NCBI GenBank assembly: GCA_030374765.1
Contig: JARGXX010000002.1
Location: 372,001-436,000 of the forward strand
Length of the DNA stretch: 64,000 nt
Direction: 5' to 3'
Origin: Agarophyton chilense
Lineage: Eukaryota; Rhodophyta; Florideophyceae; Gracilariales; Gracilariaceae
In this document: positions 12,090 to 25,130 of the stretch, piece after piece
Numbering within the stretch: the stretch's first letter is position 1
Layout of the letters: every line of letters starts with the position of its first letter
Notes under the pieces: generated by a model
Told to the model about the DNA's origin: nothing
The model's database searches: none
Seen by the model: only the letters and a program-made list of their open reading frames with translations
Program-made: the position numbers and the translations under genes

Positions 12090-13680
12090 GTACCTAGAAT
12101 TCAGAAATTACCTTGCATCAGGAACCCACACCACCGTTTCGGGGTCACTACCTCCTTTTGGATTTGGATGGCTACCACCTGATTGGTTGCCTAAAACACG
12201 GGTAATCTGGACCGCGCGCATCTCGGTAACGTCACCACTGACAACGCTCTTTCCTATCCTCATCTTGCGAAGGAAGTAAGAGATCTCTTTCTTCTATCCC
12301 GCTGAGGCGTCACTGGCCTCTCCTGAAACGTAGGCACTCCACCCGGAACACCCACAAGCAAAGCTGGGTATTTAACACGACCTACATTGGTAGGAGGTGC
12401 CCTTGCAAGGATATCTCGCCGATATATGGCAGTACAGGGTTACCTGCGTTGGGTGGCTGCTCCAGAGACCGGAGTTCAACTGCCTCAGTGGACGCCACTC
12501 CATCGTTGAGTTCGTTATCTAACAACGGGTCATTACCGTTGTAGACGGTTTAATGCTCTTCCACGTTCCCAAAATTGACCAGATTTCTCTCGGATATACG
12601 CCGCAGAGCGAACCGAAGTTCGTTGGCATTTTACCAAGAGATATGCTAATCCTTCCAGGGGTTAAATATATGAAGTCACCAGCGAGCAGAATTCAACGTC
12701 CTGCTGACATGTCCTGCGCCTGGCCACCGGTTGCACATCCGCTCTGTGAAAAAAGAACTGAGGCCTAATCAACCTGGTCCATAAAATCGAGAAGTCTCGC
12801 CACTTCTTGCGCTCAGCCCATAGGCTTTGGTTTCACCACCTAATGGGATGCCCACGTCCAAGTGACAAATGCCGGCGCGAACTCTCAATCAAATTAACTA
12901 AAGTCTATAGTGGTCATAAACGTCCCAGAGGATGAAAACTGCGGTGCGGACGTCCAACTCGGTGACGACAACAAACAAAAGTCCGGAATGACAATCCTCG
13001 ACACGACAGGACCCGTAATACCTAATGACCGGAGGTAACAAAATGTAACAGACTCGAAATACCTCGAGATAATACCACCAATCAAGATGGAATGGGAACA
13101 TCCCCACTGCTTCCGTTGGCTGCGCGAAAGCGTTTGATCTCCACGTTTTGATATTGGACCATTTGACCGAACCGGGATCACGCTCGCCACTCAAAGCGTA
13201 TCATCTCCAAGAAGGTCGCTTTCCCGAGCCGTCTCATTAATAATAATTCAGCCCTAATGATCGGTCAGACCAACCAATTGGAGTCCTGGCACGCAACAGG
13301 AAGGCCTTTCCATGGCAACGTCTCCAAACCCTCTTAGCGGGCAAGATATCTAAATTCACTTTAGATGCAGAATAGCTTAACATCCGAACCCAAACCGTAT
13401 GTGATGTGATATTAAATAGGAGCACTACAAAGCCGTTGATGCCCACGGAGGACAAATTCTGCATGAGCGAAAGCTACCGATGAGCTCGCGTGACGGCTTA
13501 TCTTGTGATACAAAACCGCCACACGGTTCCGCCACACGGCTCTTCTAATCCCAAAAAGTAGTTGCAAGGACCAAAATATCTCCCGAGAGCATCTCGCTTC
13601 CATCCGTATGTGATGCAAGATTAAGAGACTAAGCGACAATAACACATTCTTTATTGTCTTCTCTGGGGGCTGGCACAGCA
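12090..13680 (-). pseudogene. aORF relic of element A
   Basis: Antisense to the element, it reads LPPVIRYYGS near 13,030 and VFILWDVYDHYRL near 12,900-12,935, against LPPCIYYIGS and HLLWDAHDHFRIW of the element 1 aORF. Further along, NDPLLDNELNDGVASTEAVE near 12,520 matches DDPALDNYMPAPSGVLPVEP. The open stretch 12,898-13,194 is the best preserved. The N-terminal part is cut off by element B at 13,780; a possible continuation lies at 24,957-25,130. Confidence 0.7.
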
Positions 13681-13779
13681 ACGGAGCCTTTCTGGGAATT
13701 CACGACGAAGTCGGGTTGAAAGCTAGAGGCAAACCAGCACGAATTTCGAGAAGAGTAGATTGGAAGGGTTAGGTCCAGG

Positions 13780-14496
13780 TGTAGTATCCACTCCTTTGGT
13801 AAGAGCAGACATCTGCAACTGACTTAAGACTGCCGCTGTGGTGTTTGCAGCCAAGAGAAAAAAGATGGTAGAGCTACAGCGACAGATAGATGGAAGTTAG
13901 TTTTAAGGATACTGCTCTCTTGCGAAGATAAACAGTACACTGCATAATGCGAATAGGACGAAGTAATCGAGGCGTCTCGAGAAGAAGTTTTGCGCGGATT
14001 CACTATTATAGCTCTTCCGGATCTCCGGTAAGGGAGTCCTAAGCAAAGAACAGAAGAGTCATGATACCCGTGTTGTGGCTTTTACTTTGCAGTTTGAGCT
14101 CGCCTCTGATTCATACGATACTGCGTACTACGGTGAGATCCCCAATAATATGTAAATAATAAGAAGTGGTCAGCCACTTCGCCAAAGCAGTGTACGGGTA
14201 TGATCCCTTATGCACTTTTATCTGTGAAGGATAGTAATTCCTGAAAGGGGGATCTCCATTGAATGTGCCATTGCCAACATGGCATTTCTCTAAGAAGGGT
14301 TCCAAATGCATGCGCCGTGGAAATCTACTGAACCTATGCCAACCCGTATTCTACTAATATATATAACATCTGGGCACCTTATACGGGACGCTAACTCATA
14401 TCATTCTATTGTCCATTATTCTGATCCAAGAGTTCCAACCGCGACTTAGCGATATATAGCCCCATCGTGTCGACCGACCAAGCCGAATACTAGACA
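13780..14496 (-). repeat. 3' LTR of element B (717 bases)
   Basis: Matches 24,237-24,956: GTAGTATCC against TGAAGTATCC at the left end, CTCTTCCGGATCTCCGGTAA against CTCGTCCGGATCTCCGCTTA in the middle, and TACTAGACA against TACTACA at the right end. It is heavily diverged from its partner, which indicates an old insertion. Confidence 0.75.
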
Positions 14497-14960
14497 ACTC
14501 ATTAGATAATCGCGAACCATGGGGATCGCAAAAAGTACTTCATAGCGGTCGAGCCAGCTCTTTGGCTTCCATCGTCACTAAAAATTCCTCTCCTTTTCAA
14601 GAACTATTCTGCTTCGCGACATTACTTTGCGCCTTATCACACATGTACTCGATCCCTTGCCATGAATCCGAGCACCGGGTCCATCCCATTCCAAGACTCC
14701 TTCTAAAATGGGCTTTCTACGGCTCCGTCCAACACTTGTGGTTACACGACCCGGGATAATGCTCTACTCGTGCCATACCCTTCCTTCAAAACACCGTACC
14801 TGGGATTCCTGTCCGTTTCGTTACCACATCCATTCGCGGCTCCGATGCGGAACGCGGCTTATGTTTCCTTTTTGGCCGTGTCATTCGAGCTCCGTCTCGT
14901 TGTTCTTAGCGAAGCTGTTGTCATTCCGCAGATATCCCTGGACAAGATCGACTCGATAAC

Positions 14961-16361
14961 ATGGAACTATTCGCTCAAATTCCCAGGTTTGTTCCAGTTG
15001 ATCCAGTTGATATTGGCGATGAAGCGTTGATGCGAAAATATGTACACGATGGGCACTTTCCCAGAAACATTCCGCAGCACTTAATGTATGGAACAGACTT
15101 GAAGATCCATATCGCTTTGTAAGAAAACGCGATTGCGCAATATTCCACGGAAACGATTTTCGAAGCCTGGACTTGGTTCGTGAAGCTGATGTGCAGGCGA
15201 CTTCACCGCTTCATATGTACGATTATCCTCCCGCAGGACTGTGAACTAGACACTTGGAAATCCCTCACTACCAATGAAGGTTAATGGTACATGAAGACAT
15301 TGATCGTCTTTGATGTAGGCGATTGGCGCGGCATAAGAAGTGTGCGTAACGCAACTGTCTGATTCCAATAATCTCTCATCCGTGCAAAGTTCCAAATCAT
15401 TCGTAATCTTGATATTCTACTTTCGATACTCACCGTTTGAAACGTCGTACTCGATCATGATTGGGTTACTTGGTGCCGTATTAAATGATTGAAATAGATC
15501 GCATTCGGTTGAATGTGCGCTTTGGGCGCAACATCAGCACATCAAAACATTTGGCTGCGATCGAGATTCCTCCAATCAGCCTTGTAGAGCTGCCACCTGC
15601 GACACCCCATTAGATCAGCTTTGGTTAACAATGAGTCGTCGAGATAGTGAACTGTGTTTCATACAGAATTTATCGCCAAATTGGCCGTGTTTTTCCTGTA
15701 GGATGCTTATGATGTCTTTAGAGATTGAAACATGTCGCCCACAGCACAAAGGCATGCGAGAGAACTCGACTATATCCTTACAATGAGATCAGCTGTAAAC
15801 CATGCAAAATTTCTCCATTTTGTGGATATGATCGAAAGCATCGAATGGTTTGGAGCGCCAGCTGAACAATACGCTCGCGAAACAGGTACAATACGCCATT
15901 ACCATTTTACTGGGGGAACAGCAAGTGCTAGAGAGTTCGTGTAGTACGGCCCCTGGACGCACCGGTTGGCTACCTCTGAGCAAGCTCGCGTTCCTCGGAA
16001 GAACCCACGTGACATGCCACCGAGCGAGATCACTGGATACCTGTACGAGGCCCCTCCATGAGATATCAGAGAGAAACCTTACGAGGAAGCATCTGGAGCG
16101 AAGGCTGAACTCAGTTTCGAGGAAGAGCCCGAACTGCTGAGTGGGACTGCTTTCGTCAATTGGTCTGCAGCGGCGGGAGATGCTCAACAATATTTCCATG
16201 GGGTTTCAAAACAATGCAGTACAGTGCCGGTCAAAAATCCTAGCTGGGATGCTCTGAGGCAATTCTTTTTAGACGCGGGCTTTCCCGTGGACCAAGTCGA
16301 AGGTGATCGCGCACAACTTTTTGCGAATGGAGGTGACTGCCCACCTTTTCAATACTTCTAG
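14961..16361 (+). pseudogene. aORF relic of element B (antisense to the element)
   Basis: The + strand reads ALMRKYVHDGHFPRNIPQH near 15,020, ISLVELPPATP near 15,570, FVDMIESIEWFGAPAEQYA near 15,820, and a long frame from 15,973 to the stop at 16,359-16,361 with only one internal stop. That frame includes SEITGYLYEAPP and NPSWDALRQFFLDAGFPVDQ. All align in order with the element 1 aORF (ELIDSYVEDGLLP, FAELPPC, ILDVIDNTQWDRVPVENQPA, GHPTGFIYTDDY, PQADGVRQGLVNAGIPIPPG). The LTRs of B and element 1 are unrelated to the eye, so the protein frame is kept better than most of the DNA. Confidence 0.75.
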
Positions 16362-16431
16362 AAACGACTTCTAGTACACATCCTTGAGTTGATGTACGTA
16401 TAACCGTAAGACTCAGGTGACTTCATGTCTT

Positions 16432-16540
16432 TACTTTTCCTTCCATTTGTCTATTATTCTCTTCTTCTCCAATTCTCGATACCTTCTTGTCTTCACGTTT
16501 CCCTATTATCTTCTAATCTTTTTCTTTTCTCAGCTTCGAG
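16432..16540 (-). repeat. Purine-rich tract of element B
   Basis: Pyrimidine-rich on the + strand (repeated CTTCT and TTTTC), hence purine-rich in the sense of the element. It lies just beyond the aORF stop and before the chromodomain, as in elements A, 1 and 2. Confidence 0.6.
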
Positions 16541-16624
16541 CTTTTACGGCCTGCATAAACCATATTTAAGACTACGATGTGGCCATCAGCCCGACTATTG
16601 AGAAGTCGATCTCCCTAAGCAGTG

Positions 16625-16800
16625 GTAAATGCACGCGACGATGATTTCGCACGACCTGCTAACGAGGGATTTGAGCTATAGGTTCCCGTGTATCCGCTTC
16701 TGGAGGAAACCCATACCAACGGAATCGATACGATTATTCTGTGGTTTCTGCATGCTGACCATTTTGACATATACGATCAAAAAGACATCCCAGGTCATTT
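16625..16800 (-). pseudogene. Chromodomain relic of element B
   Basis: The minus strand reads FDRICQNGQHAE, a stop codon, then YRFRWYGFPPEADTREPIA, matching YQVRWYGFSPDEDTVEPIE of elements 1 and 2. The usual Trp of the TWEP motif is replaced here too (TREP). Confidence 0.7.
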
Positions 16801-17299
16801 TCCAGTGTTTCCGCTGTTGGCACAGAACTTCTGTCAACAGGTTCGGCACGCAGTTGTGTTGACTTAAACATCTCTTTGATAGCAGTCTCAGCCCCGCTAA
16901 GCGTTTGCTCATCGACTAACTGTCGTTCTGCCCGCGTAGGCAGTGTACTCACTCCTTGACAACCCTTCTCAGATAAACATATACCCTGTTTTCCAGGTTA
17001 CTTAGAAGTGTACTTCTTTCTAATTCTTCATTTCATTCGTGGGTGCAATTACTTCAGTCTATCCAATTTTGACCACTGTTAAGTGAAACCGGATGCACTA
17101 CCTGGTTATGAGTGAGCACTTAGAGACGTCCCAATACAATTCAGGCGAGAGCTAGAATCGCCAGAGGATAGAAATGTACCACTTGGGACGGCTTTGTTCG
17201 AGTCGCTCTCGACTACTGTCGCCTGTTGTATCGGTTCTACAGTCCGTAGTTTCTTACAAGAGAGGTACTTTCTTCCGCTCTTGGGCGCCGTATCTTAAT

Positions 17300-20200
17300 T
17301 TGCTTTGATTAAAGGCGTTCCTGACAAACGTGCTTGCACCACAACATGAGGCGATACCTCTTCTTCCTTTTCCTGTCTGCAAGGGATGGGAGCCGATATC
17401 GGCAGAACAGCAAGTGGTGCTTCATGTGAGGGTACAGCTTAAGCTGATAAAGGCACATGGTTGCAGGCACTCGTATCCCAATCATTGAGTCTAAATTCCA
17501 AAACATTTTTCCTTCTTTCAGGTTCTATTTCGGTTGTACGGGTGTGCACGTGCCACGGGCATGTCTCGATACTTCGGAGGCTCTCCGTGATAGGCGTCCA
17601 CAACAGCTGGCGGTGAGAAATCAGAGAATTTCTCCTCCACCAGAAGCTCTGGTGGCCGTTCACTCTTTTCAGGGTCATTCAGGCCGTTGTCTTGCTAGTC
17701 CATCGCATTTGCCTCATCAGTTTCACCAGGTATCCGGAATTTTCATGCAGGTCAGGGGCGGATCCAACGCCATCGCGCTATAAAAGTTATCCGTCCTTTC
17801 TAATTTAGATTAGTACGGTTTCAAAAATAAAATCCATCACCTTGAATGGGCCTGCCGCTACCGGCATGAACTTTTAACAATATTCTTCTTTTTTTTCATG
17901 TCTTTCGACATGCACCAAAGCGTGATCTCCTGCTTGATTTGCCATTTCTTTTCCGCCTTCAGCCGTCATAATTTCGTTCATAGCATGACTGCGTTTAAAA
18001 TAACTTCTTAGCCGCTTCTTCCGCTCTGCCCATCAAGTCATTCCTCCATCTAATACGGTACTAAGCGGACGAAGTCTATTCCGTTCCTGTCGCTTCGTCG
18101 AGCACAATCTAAAAGGCCTGAGGTTCATGTGGAAGCACGAGGCCGAACGGTTCCTTCCTCGTAGATATGCACTTGAAAATTGTAGGCGTACCAAGGCAAA
18201 AACAGTTTAATGAGATAAAATAGGATTATTGTTGTGTTCTTAATGAAAATAAATCCTACAGTAATTGAACGACGACAATTCTCATTGAATTTTAAGTGAG
18301 ATGCTTTTCTACTGAAGGTTCTCTTACCTTTCGTTTTTGGAAATACTATCTTCTAGGAACGTTCCATTACATTTCAATGAAAAGGGTCCAATTCTCTTAC
18401 TACCCACTGAAAAATCAATTACAATGGTTTTTGCTATGAGTAGCACAGAGTATCTGTAAAGAAGTTCCTTTCCGTCAGTATGACAGTGATGTAGTGTCGT
18501 AGGGATGCTATTAGTGTGCGGTTGAAACGCTTCATTTCACCTGTACATTGCGGATGGTATGTAGTCGTAGACAAGTTTCGAATGTCTATATTGCGGCAAA
18601 CACTCTGAAAGAACTTCGTGTCGAAATTGCTTTTCATTATCTGATAACAGAACTTATAGTGTTCTATTTACGAAAATCCAATGTTTGATAAACACCTGTG
18701 TGTTTATGGCTGCAGTGATTTGCTGCAGAGGTACACTCTACACTAGCTTCGAGAAGAGATATGTTATTACCAACAGATAGCGATGGTCTCGAGTTGATCG
18801 GATCAATTCCTCTACGACATCAATACCGACGTATTGTAGAGGTGCTGTTGCCGGGAACAATGTCAACGGTATCATCTTCTTGTAAAGCTTCAAGCGATTA
18901 TTCGCACATGTTGTAAACCACTTCACTGTAGCATGGCAGTCCATTGCCGAGGTAGGCAAATAAAAATATCTTCTTAGAACTATGAGCAACTTCGCTCTTC
19001 CTGAATGACCAGTCAGTCTGCTGTACTGCGCCCCATGAAGTAAGCAAATCTTTAGGACGTGTAAAACCATGATTTGTTCATGCTTTTCGACATATTTTAA
19101 CGGTATTTTCGTGAGTCCAGCAAAAAAGAGATATCCCCCCACCTTCCTAAAGCAAGAACGTATCGACGCGCAAAACAGAAAGTATTCTGCTCATGAAGGG
19201 ACTCGGTGCATGATAATCGCTCGAGTTGATCTGAAGGGTCGGTATCTGCCAAAGAAAGAATCGGGTCTGCATCCGAATAATCACCAAATTTTTCTTTTTC
19301 CTGGCCTTTCGAAGATTGTGAATGGGTACCCAGGTAAAATATAGTTTTTTCAGTATCTATTCCTGATACGGGTTGGCTCCATATTTTGAATCGCGATAGA
19401 ACGTCGGCTCTGACATTAACTAGTCCCTTCTTGTACCCCACTTCGGAATCAGATTGAGAAAGGCGTAGAAGCCATCGTTTGAGACGACCAGATGGGTCTG
19501 TGATTGACAGTAACCATCGTAGAGAAGAAAGATCGGTGTTGACTGTAAAACGTTCTCCATGTATATACGGTCTCAAAGCGGTTAGTTTCTAGACAATTGG
19601 AGGGCCTTATTTTTCTGAAAATGAATACTTTTTCTCAGCTGTGTTCAGTTTTCGTGACCAGTAGCCAATGAGCTTGCGGTCGCCGTAAAAGGGTGTTTGG
19701 AGAAAAGCACACCCTAGATGTTATTATCTAGAGTCAGGTTTTACTGAATATGGTAAATTGGAGGCAGGTAGTACTAGAGCTAGGGTTGTGATAATTGTTA
19801 GCTTCAGTTTGTCAAACGTTTTCTAAATGTCCGCTTGGAATTTTTTTAGCTGTAATTGCTGTTTTTTACGCAGCATTGCGGTGATCGGTGCCACTATGTG
19901 TGATTATCGCAGCACAGATCGTCGGTAAAAGTTACACAAGCCCAGGAAAGAGCTTAGTTTTCTCTATGTTGAAGGTGGTTGAGCTCGGCGGATAGCCGCT
20001 GTTCGTGCTTACTGAATAGCAGGCTTACCCAGTTTCATAACGGGTCCCTAGTACTTGACAGTGTCAGCGATTTATTCGCAATTTTTGAACTTCGAGGTGA
20101 TACCAGAGGTCTGCAGTGCTATGAGAATCTCATCTGCATGCCTTGAATGGCTTCCCACATCTTGTGAAAGAGTATTCACGTTGTTCAAATAGACTAAACA

Positions 20201-21650
20201 AGTCTTCTACTTTTATCTTGACGGTAAGATGTCTAGAGTACGCTGGAAAATAGCTGGTGTAATGATCAAACCAGATGCCACCCTCATGAAACGATAGAGA
20301 CTGCCATGAAATGAGAACGCGGTTTTGTACCGGTCTTCTTCTGTCTCGGGCAGCTGCAAACAGCCAAAATTGGCTTCCAACGTGGTACACACGTTTGCTT
20401 CTCTTAAGCTGTCAAAAAATTTGTCCATTCCGGGCAAATGGTAAGTATCCAAAACAGTAACCGCGTTTAGTATTCGATAATCCATGCAGAACTATAAAGA
20501 ACCATCGGGGTTTTGAACCAAAACTACTAATGAGGCCAAAGAAGATTGAGCTGCTTCTATGAATACTACTTCCAACATCTTGCTGACATTTTCTTTTTAG
20601 ATTTGACGAGTTAGAGGTTCCATTGTGTTGGGTGGTTGAGAGGTGGGTTAACAACCGGGAACCAAACCGATAAGATGTTTCTTAGTGATGATCGCTCCTA
20701 TCTTTTCACTTCCCCATGGAGGCATACTCCTTAAGCATTAACTTGATCCTGGTTGTGTAGTGTTCCGACAAAAATGCCAAATATAGCTCACAAAGCAGGC
20801 TCTCTGGACCTTTCCCAACTGGTAAGTGATCTGTAGCCGCAGTTTGAAGTTCTTGGTCTGTGTCACAGACATGGGTTAGTCTCAATACCTCTTAAGTATA
20901 TATATATGAGTAAGTACTACCATTGTGAGGTGAGGCAAAGGTATTGCAACAATCTGATTTTTTGGTAATTGAAAAAGTTACTCAAAAAATTATCCACAAC
21001 GGTTCATCAGGTTCAACCTAAACGATGTCGATTGCGACCAGCGATCCCCATGATTCGTACATCCGATAATTCGGTTGGATTACCACGAGTCCGTGTCGAT
21101 CCGTTCAAACTTGAACCCAGATTTGGGTTTGAGCATTTAGAATTACAGTCTCCGTAACTCGAATCTTTTGCGGGACATGTCCTCGGGATTTTCCGAACTC
21201 CATAGATGGTGAGAGTGGAGGTGCTTCGGGGCATCGACGCGGCGGCTTGCGAACAATTGGGACCGTATATACATCATCTAGTTGCACTAGTTTTCTCCGC
21301 AGGCGAATCGCCTGGACAAATCTGTCGCAATAACCACATCTCAGCACCACTTTTGACGCTAACGTCGTAGAGAAGGTAAAGTCAACTAGGTCTACAAATT
21401 TCCTAATCGCAATAAGAGTCGAACTGTTCCCAGTGTCTTCACAGCATTTTAGTTGGCATCTCGGATTTCCAGTACCGGACCATATCAAATGCGATCTAAG
21501 TCACCAGGAGCAAGCTTCGATTCCTATAAAATGTTTGGACCAGCACCTTTACGCAGGTATTGTCAATCGACGAGTCAACCGATTCCTGTCAGAGCCTGTG
21601 TCGCCAAAGACCTTATAATTCCTTTTTTTCATTACCATGACGTAACTTTC
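17300..21650 (-). pseudogene. pol: pol relic of element B
   Basis: Protease/linker at 21,105-21,488 reads CGYCDRFVQAIR and TVPIVRKPPR, as in element 1 (CDFCDRFVEAIR, TIPIVRKPLQ). RT at 20,213-20,485 starts MDYRILNAVTVLDTYHLPGMD. RNase H at 19,300-19,576 keeps FTVNTDLSSLRWLL. Integrase at 18,738-19,142 contains LFPATAPLQYVGIDVVEE, and 18,434-18,637 reads TYHPQCTGEMKRFNRTL. Frames are interrupted many times, so it is not functional. Confidence 0.85.
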
Positions 21651-22849
21651 CCGTTTTAAAGGATAAATATATCGTCCCCAGAGATGATATAACTCACAGT
21701 TCAACTGTACACGCTTACCGACCGTTCGAATACTTACGTTGAGCCAACATTTTAGGAGGCCTCAAGAGAATCTAGGGCTTCCAAGCTTGGGACGAGGGAG
21801 GCGAACTGTACCTGGTCAGAACTACAGGATCGACTAGTGCCGATCACCTAGGGGCTTCCTCACGTAGTTTTCCGGCTGCATCAGCTGATGAACCTCCATA
21901 GAGACAGTTTGTACCTGGATTCCGGGTTACATCACTTTAGCAATCTTGGTAACAGGCTGGTCTGTCCGTGATATTGGTGTCTGATAAAATCAACTTTTGG
22001 CTTTCCAATTCATGCCGGACGGTACGTGGCTTCTTTTTTCATCCAAAAGCGCTCCATTATTCGTTTTGATACGATTCAGCTCCATGGCAGGAAGGGTGCA
22101 TTCATCCATGTATTGGTGTTTTCCATAACATGAATATCGAAGTAGACATTCAGGACGGTTGGCTGAAATAGGTTGTGAACGGTGAATCGTACGAGCATCC
22201 ACCCATCCGTGTTTCTCGTTCTTACATCCTTCTTATGGGGGTACCGTATGATTATTATACATGGGACGACCGCGGTCCAATGAAGGACGGGCTTCTTTTC
22301 TTGGTACTCCGAAATTAGTAGGTTCACTGTGGGTAAAAATGAGTCCGGGTAGGTACTCCATTACATGGGCCGTTTCCACATTCAGATTACTTCCTACTGG
22401 AGCCAATGACTAGTCTCGGAAGGCTACTATAGATTCCAAATGTAGCAGTTTCCTTCGAGGTTGGATTCGTACGGAGCTCATCTCATTACCCGTAGAGTTT
22501 ACAAAAGCTACTGAGCGACGCGGTGACCACGTGCTCTCATCGGGTCCCTCTCAGGTTGAGCAAACTGCATTGTCTCCGAAAAAAGGACTTTTCCATTCTC
22601 TTCTCGATATCGAGCCACCAACCATTTGATGCTCATGTCTAAATTGTCGATGTAAAAGGGGATCTTTTCCTCCGTCTAGAGGACGTTTCTGCATCGGAAT
22701 GAAGCTTTGGTATGCCTTGAGCTGTTCTCAGATTGGCCCTCATTAGACTTTTGGGCTACATCTCAAATGTTCAGAATCCCCTCACGTATTGCGTTTGAAA
22801 TTGCGTAGCTGTGCAGCAAACAATGCACCGTCTCTGGCCAGGAGGTGGC

Positions 22850-24051
22850 TCTGCCTTCATCGGATGTCAAAGATCCGGAAACGGAACGATATTGAGCCAA
22901 AGCAAAAAGCTTTCAGGAAGTGGAATAAAGCAAATGCCTGGGGTTCACTCATCTCCAAGGTGTCCGGTTCTGCAACGATCTGAGTAAGAAACTCGATAAC
23001 GACAATTGGAGATTCTCCATCAAAGTTGAAATAAGCAAGGCCAATCCGCAATGGCATAATATGATCCATCACCTACGCGATTTCGCGTCTTGAGCACTTC
23101 TTTCTCTTCACCTTTAGACAGTAGTACCTGTAATAAAGGAAATTCCGAGAAAGCGGATTCGTGCACGAGAGAACCGTCAATCCTCTGTAAGGTGACCCTT
23201 TATTTTGTCAGTAACCACGAAAATGTGTTTCTTTTCCGAGATCGGAATCTTTAATGATTATCGTTGCTGTCGTCTTCACCTGATGTAGCTGAATATTCAT
23301 AATCATCAGAACTAATGCTTTCATTTTCCGTAATTGACGATTCATCTTTCGAATCACGAGCGGACTGTTCCTTTTTACTTCGCGAATTAGACATATTTGA
23401 ATGACCTTCCCCAAAGAAAGCTCCATCCTCTTCCAACCCGACTGGTTGAACAGCAGTCTGCGTATGAACTGCCGCCTCCCATCGTTCCAAGCGAGGGTTC
23501 ACTCGAGTAAGGACTTCTTCCACTTTCACGGTTAAGCCGGGTAGCGCCTTTTACGTATTCCCGTACTTTTCCATTAAGTGGTCTCCATCCTCACGCAAGA
23601 TTCTGACTGATGCAGAGATCTTCTCTCCATCTTCTTGAGGAAAGAGTGCTTGTGGACCACCGCGTAACTGTTCGACATCCGCAACAAGAGCAGTAATCTG
23701 CGATTCCAACTCAGCTATGCGCACACGCGAAGTGTTTGGCTCAGAATTGAGACGACGCACATCTCTGCGCAAATTATCCTCTTCTGGAGGTCAGACGACC
23801 TAGGAGTCAACTACGGCTTCGGTGGTGGGCTTAACTGCAACTGCAGCAGGGTCGGGTACATCCAAGAGACCTCGTTCATCATTTTTCGAATGGGAGCGTG
23901 ACATCACTTGACGATACAGCGGCTCACCGGCTTCGACAGATGAAGCGAGACTCAATTTCGGACGCCCTCCTACATGACTGGGGCGAGCATTACTTGGCAG
24001 GCATCGCGTCTTGAGCACCCTAGAATATACCTGTGTGCAGGTGCGAACCAA
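22850..24051 (-). pseudogene. gag: gag relic of element B
   Basis: The core at 22,857-23,072 reads VVIEFLTQIVAEPDTLEMSEPQ, aligning with element 1 LVLDFLARFVQEADILGMSEAQ. A Ser/Glu/Asp-rich charged stretch lies at 23,251-23,430, a coiled-coil-like stretch at 23,551-23,772, and the probable N terminus near 24,051. Confidence 0.75.
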
Positions 24052-24216
24052 AATGATGTCTTTGATTTTTCGACCACATGTTCAATCTCTATGAATTCCG
24101 AGAATGCCGTAGGTGGTTCGAAAACAAATAGTAAGAGTGCGATTCCACTTATTCAAAGGAGAGAAATTGATTCCACGTTACAGTACCGAAATGTTTGTTG
24201 CAAGCGAACACAGTTG

Positions 24217-24236
24217 TTCTAAGTCAGAAGACCACT
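24217..24236 (-). other. Primer-binding site of element B
   Basis: On the minus strand, directly after the LTR end TTCA and the spacer AG, the sequence reads TGGTCTTCTGACTTAGAA. It differs from TGGTCTCCCGACTTAGAA of elements 1 and 2 at two bases, so the same primer tRNA is likely used. Confidence 0.65.
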
Positions 24237-24956
24237 TGAAGTATCCGTCCTTTCTGTAAAAACAGACACCTGCGACAGAGTTTGGATTGCCAATTTGGTG
24301 CTTGCGGATAAGTGAAAAGGGGTGTTATAGCTAAAACACCAGTGAGCTCAAAGTGGGTTGTAAGGCCACCACTCGCCAGCAAGGATGAACAGTACCCTGT
24401 ATAGGTTGGGTAGGACGTGGTAAACGAGGAGACACGCAATGTTTTTATGGGCTAGCTCTCTATTACAGCTCGTCCGGATCTCCGCTTAAGGAGTCCTAAG
24501 TAAGGAACAGAATCATCTTGATACCCATGTTGTGTCCTTTACTTTACTTTAAAGTCGGAACTCAACTTTGGTACCTCATACACAGTGTACCGGGGTGAGG
24601 TCCCAAATAATACGTAAATGTTACCAAATGTTCAGCCAAGTAGCCCAACCACTGTACGGGTGTGGTACCTAATGGACTTCTAGCTAGAAAGGGTAGTAAA
24701 GCCTGACGCGTGAATCGCCACTTAATGCGCCGTTTCCAATATGGAATTCTTCTTAAAAGGATCGCAAATGCGCGCGCCGTGGCAAGTCGCTTGATCCATG
24801 CCAACACCAGTTTCTCTAATATATCCAGCCTCTAGGCACCTAATGCGGGTCGCCGCGTTATGTCATTCTCTTGACCACAATTCCCACTTACGAGTTCCAA
24901 CCGCGACTTCGCGATGATTTATCCCATCGGTTCGGCCGACTAAGCAGATTACTACA
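24237..24956 (-). repeat. 5' LTR of element B (720 bases)
   Basis: Bounded by TGTAGTAATC (minus strand start) and ACTTCA before the primer-binding site. Similar to 13,780-14,496 and, reversed, to 1,118-1,831. Confidence 0.75.
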
Positions 24957-25130
24957 CATTCTTTGGATGAAATGTTTGCCAAACAATGGGAAGAGCTGCA
25001 CGGCGGGCCGATGGTAGGAGCCGAGGAATCGAAAAATTTGATCGCGAAGGCGGCTAGGTTATAGAAACCGGCGTTCGAGAGTGTTCGCTGCAAAAAGACT
25101 TGGGGTTTGTTGCCGCTTATTTTACACTTT
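24957..25130 (-). pseudogene. Possible N-terminal remainder of the element A aORF
   Basis: A short stretch between element B and the 3' LTR of A, where the start of the A aORF is expected if B split it. A frame on the minus strand is open here (NAGFYNLAAFAIKFF near 25,030), but I see no convincing residue match to the element 1 N terminus. The call rests on position. Confidence 0.3.

Larger units (their letters stand above)
13780..24956 (-). mobile_element. Element B: decayed Ty3/gypsy chromovirus nested in element A
   Basis: On the minus strand the order is 5' LTR (24,237-24,956), primer-binding site, gag (about 22,850-24,051), pol (about 17,300-21,650), chromodomain (about 16,625-16,800), purine tract, antisense aORF on the + strand (14,961-16,361) and 3' LTR (13,780-14,496). 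The layout and size (11.2 kb) match element 1. It sits in opposite orientation inside the 3' part of element A, so it is the later insertion. Its LTRs belong to the same type as that at 1,118-1,831. No target duplication is recognisable now. Confidence 0.8.
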
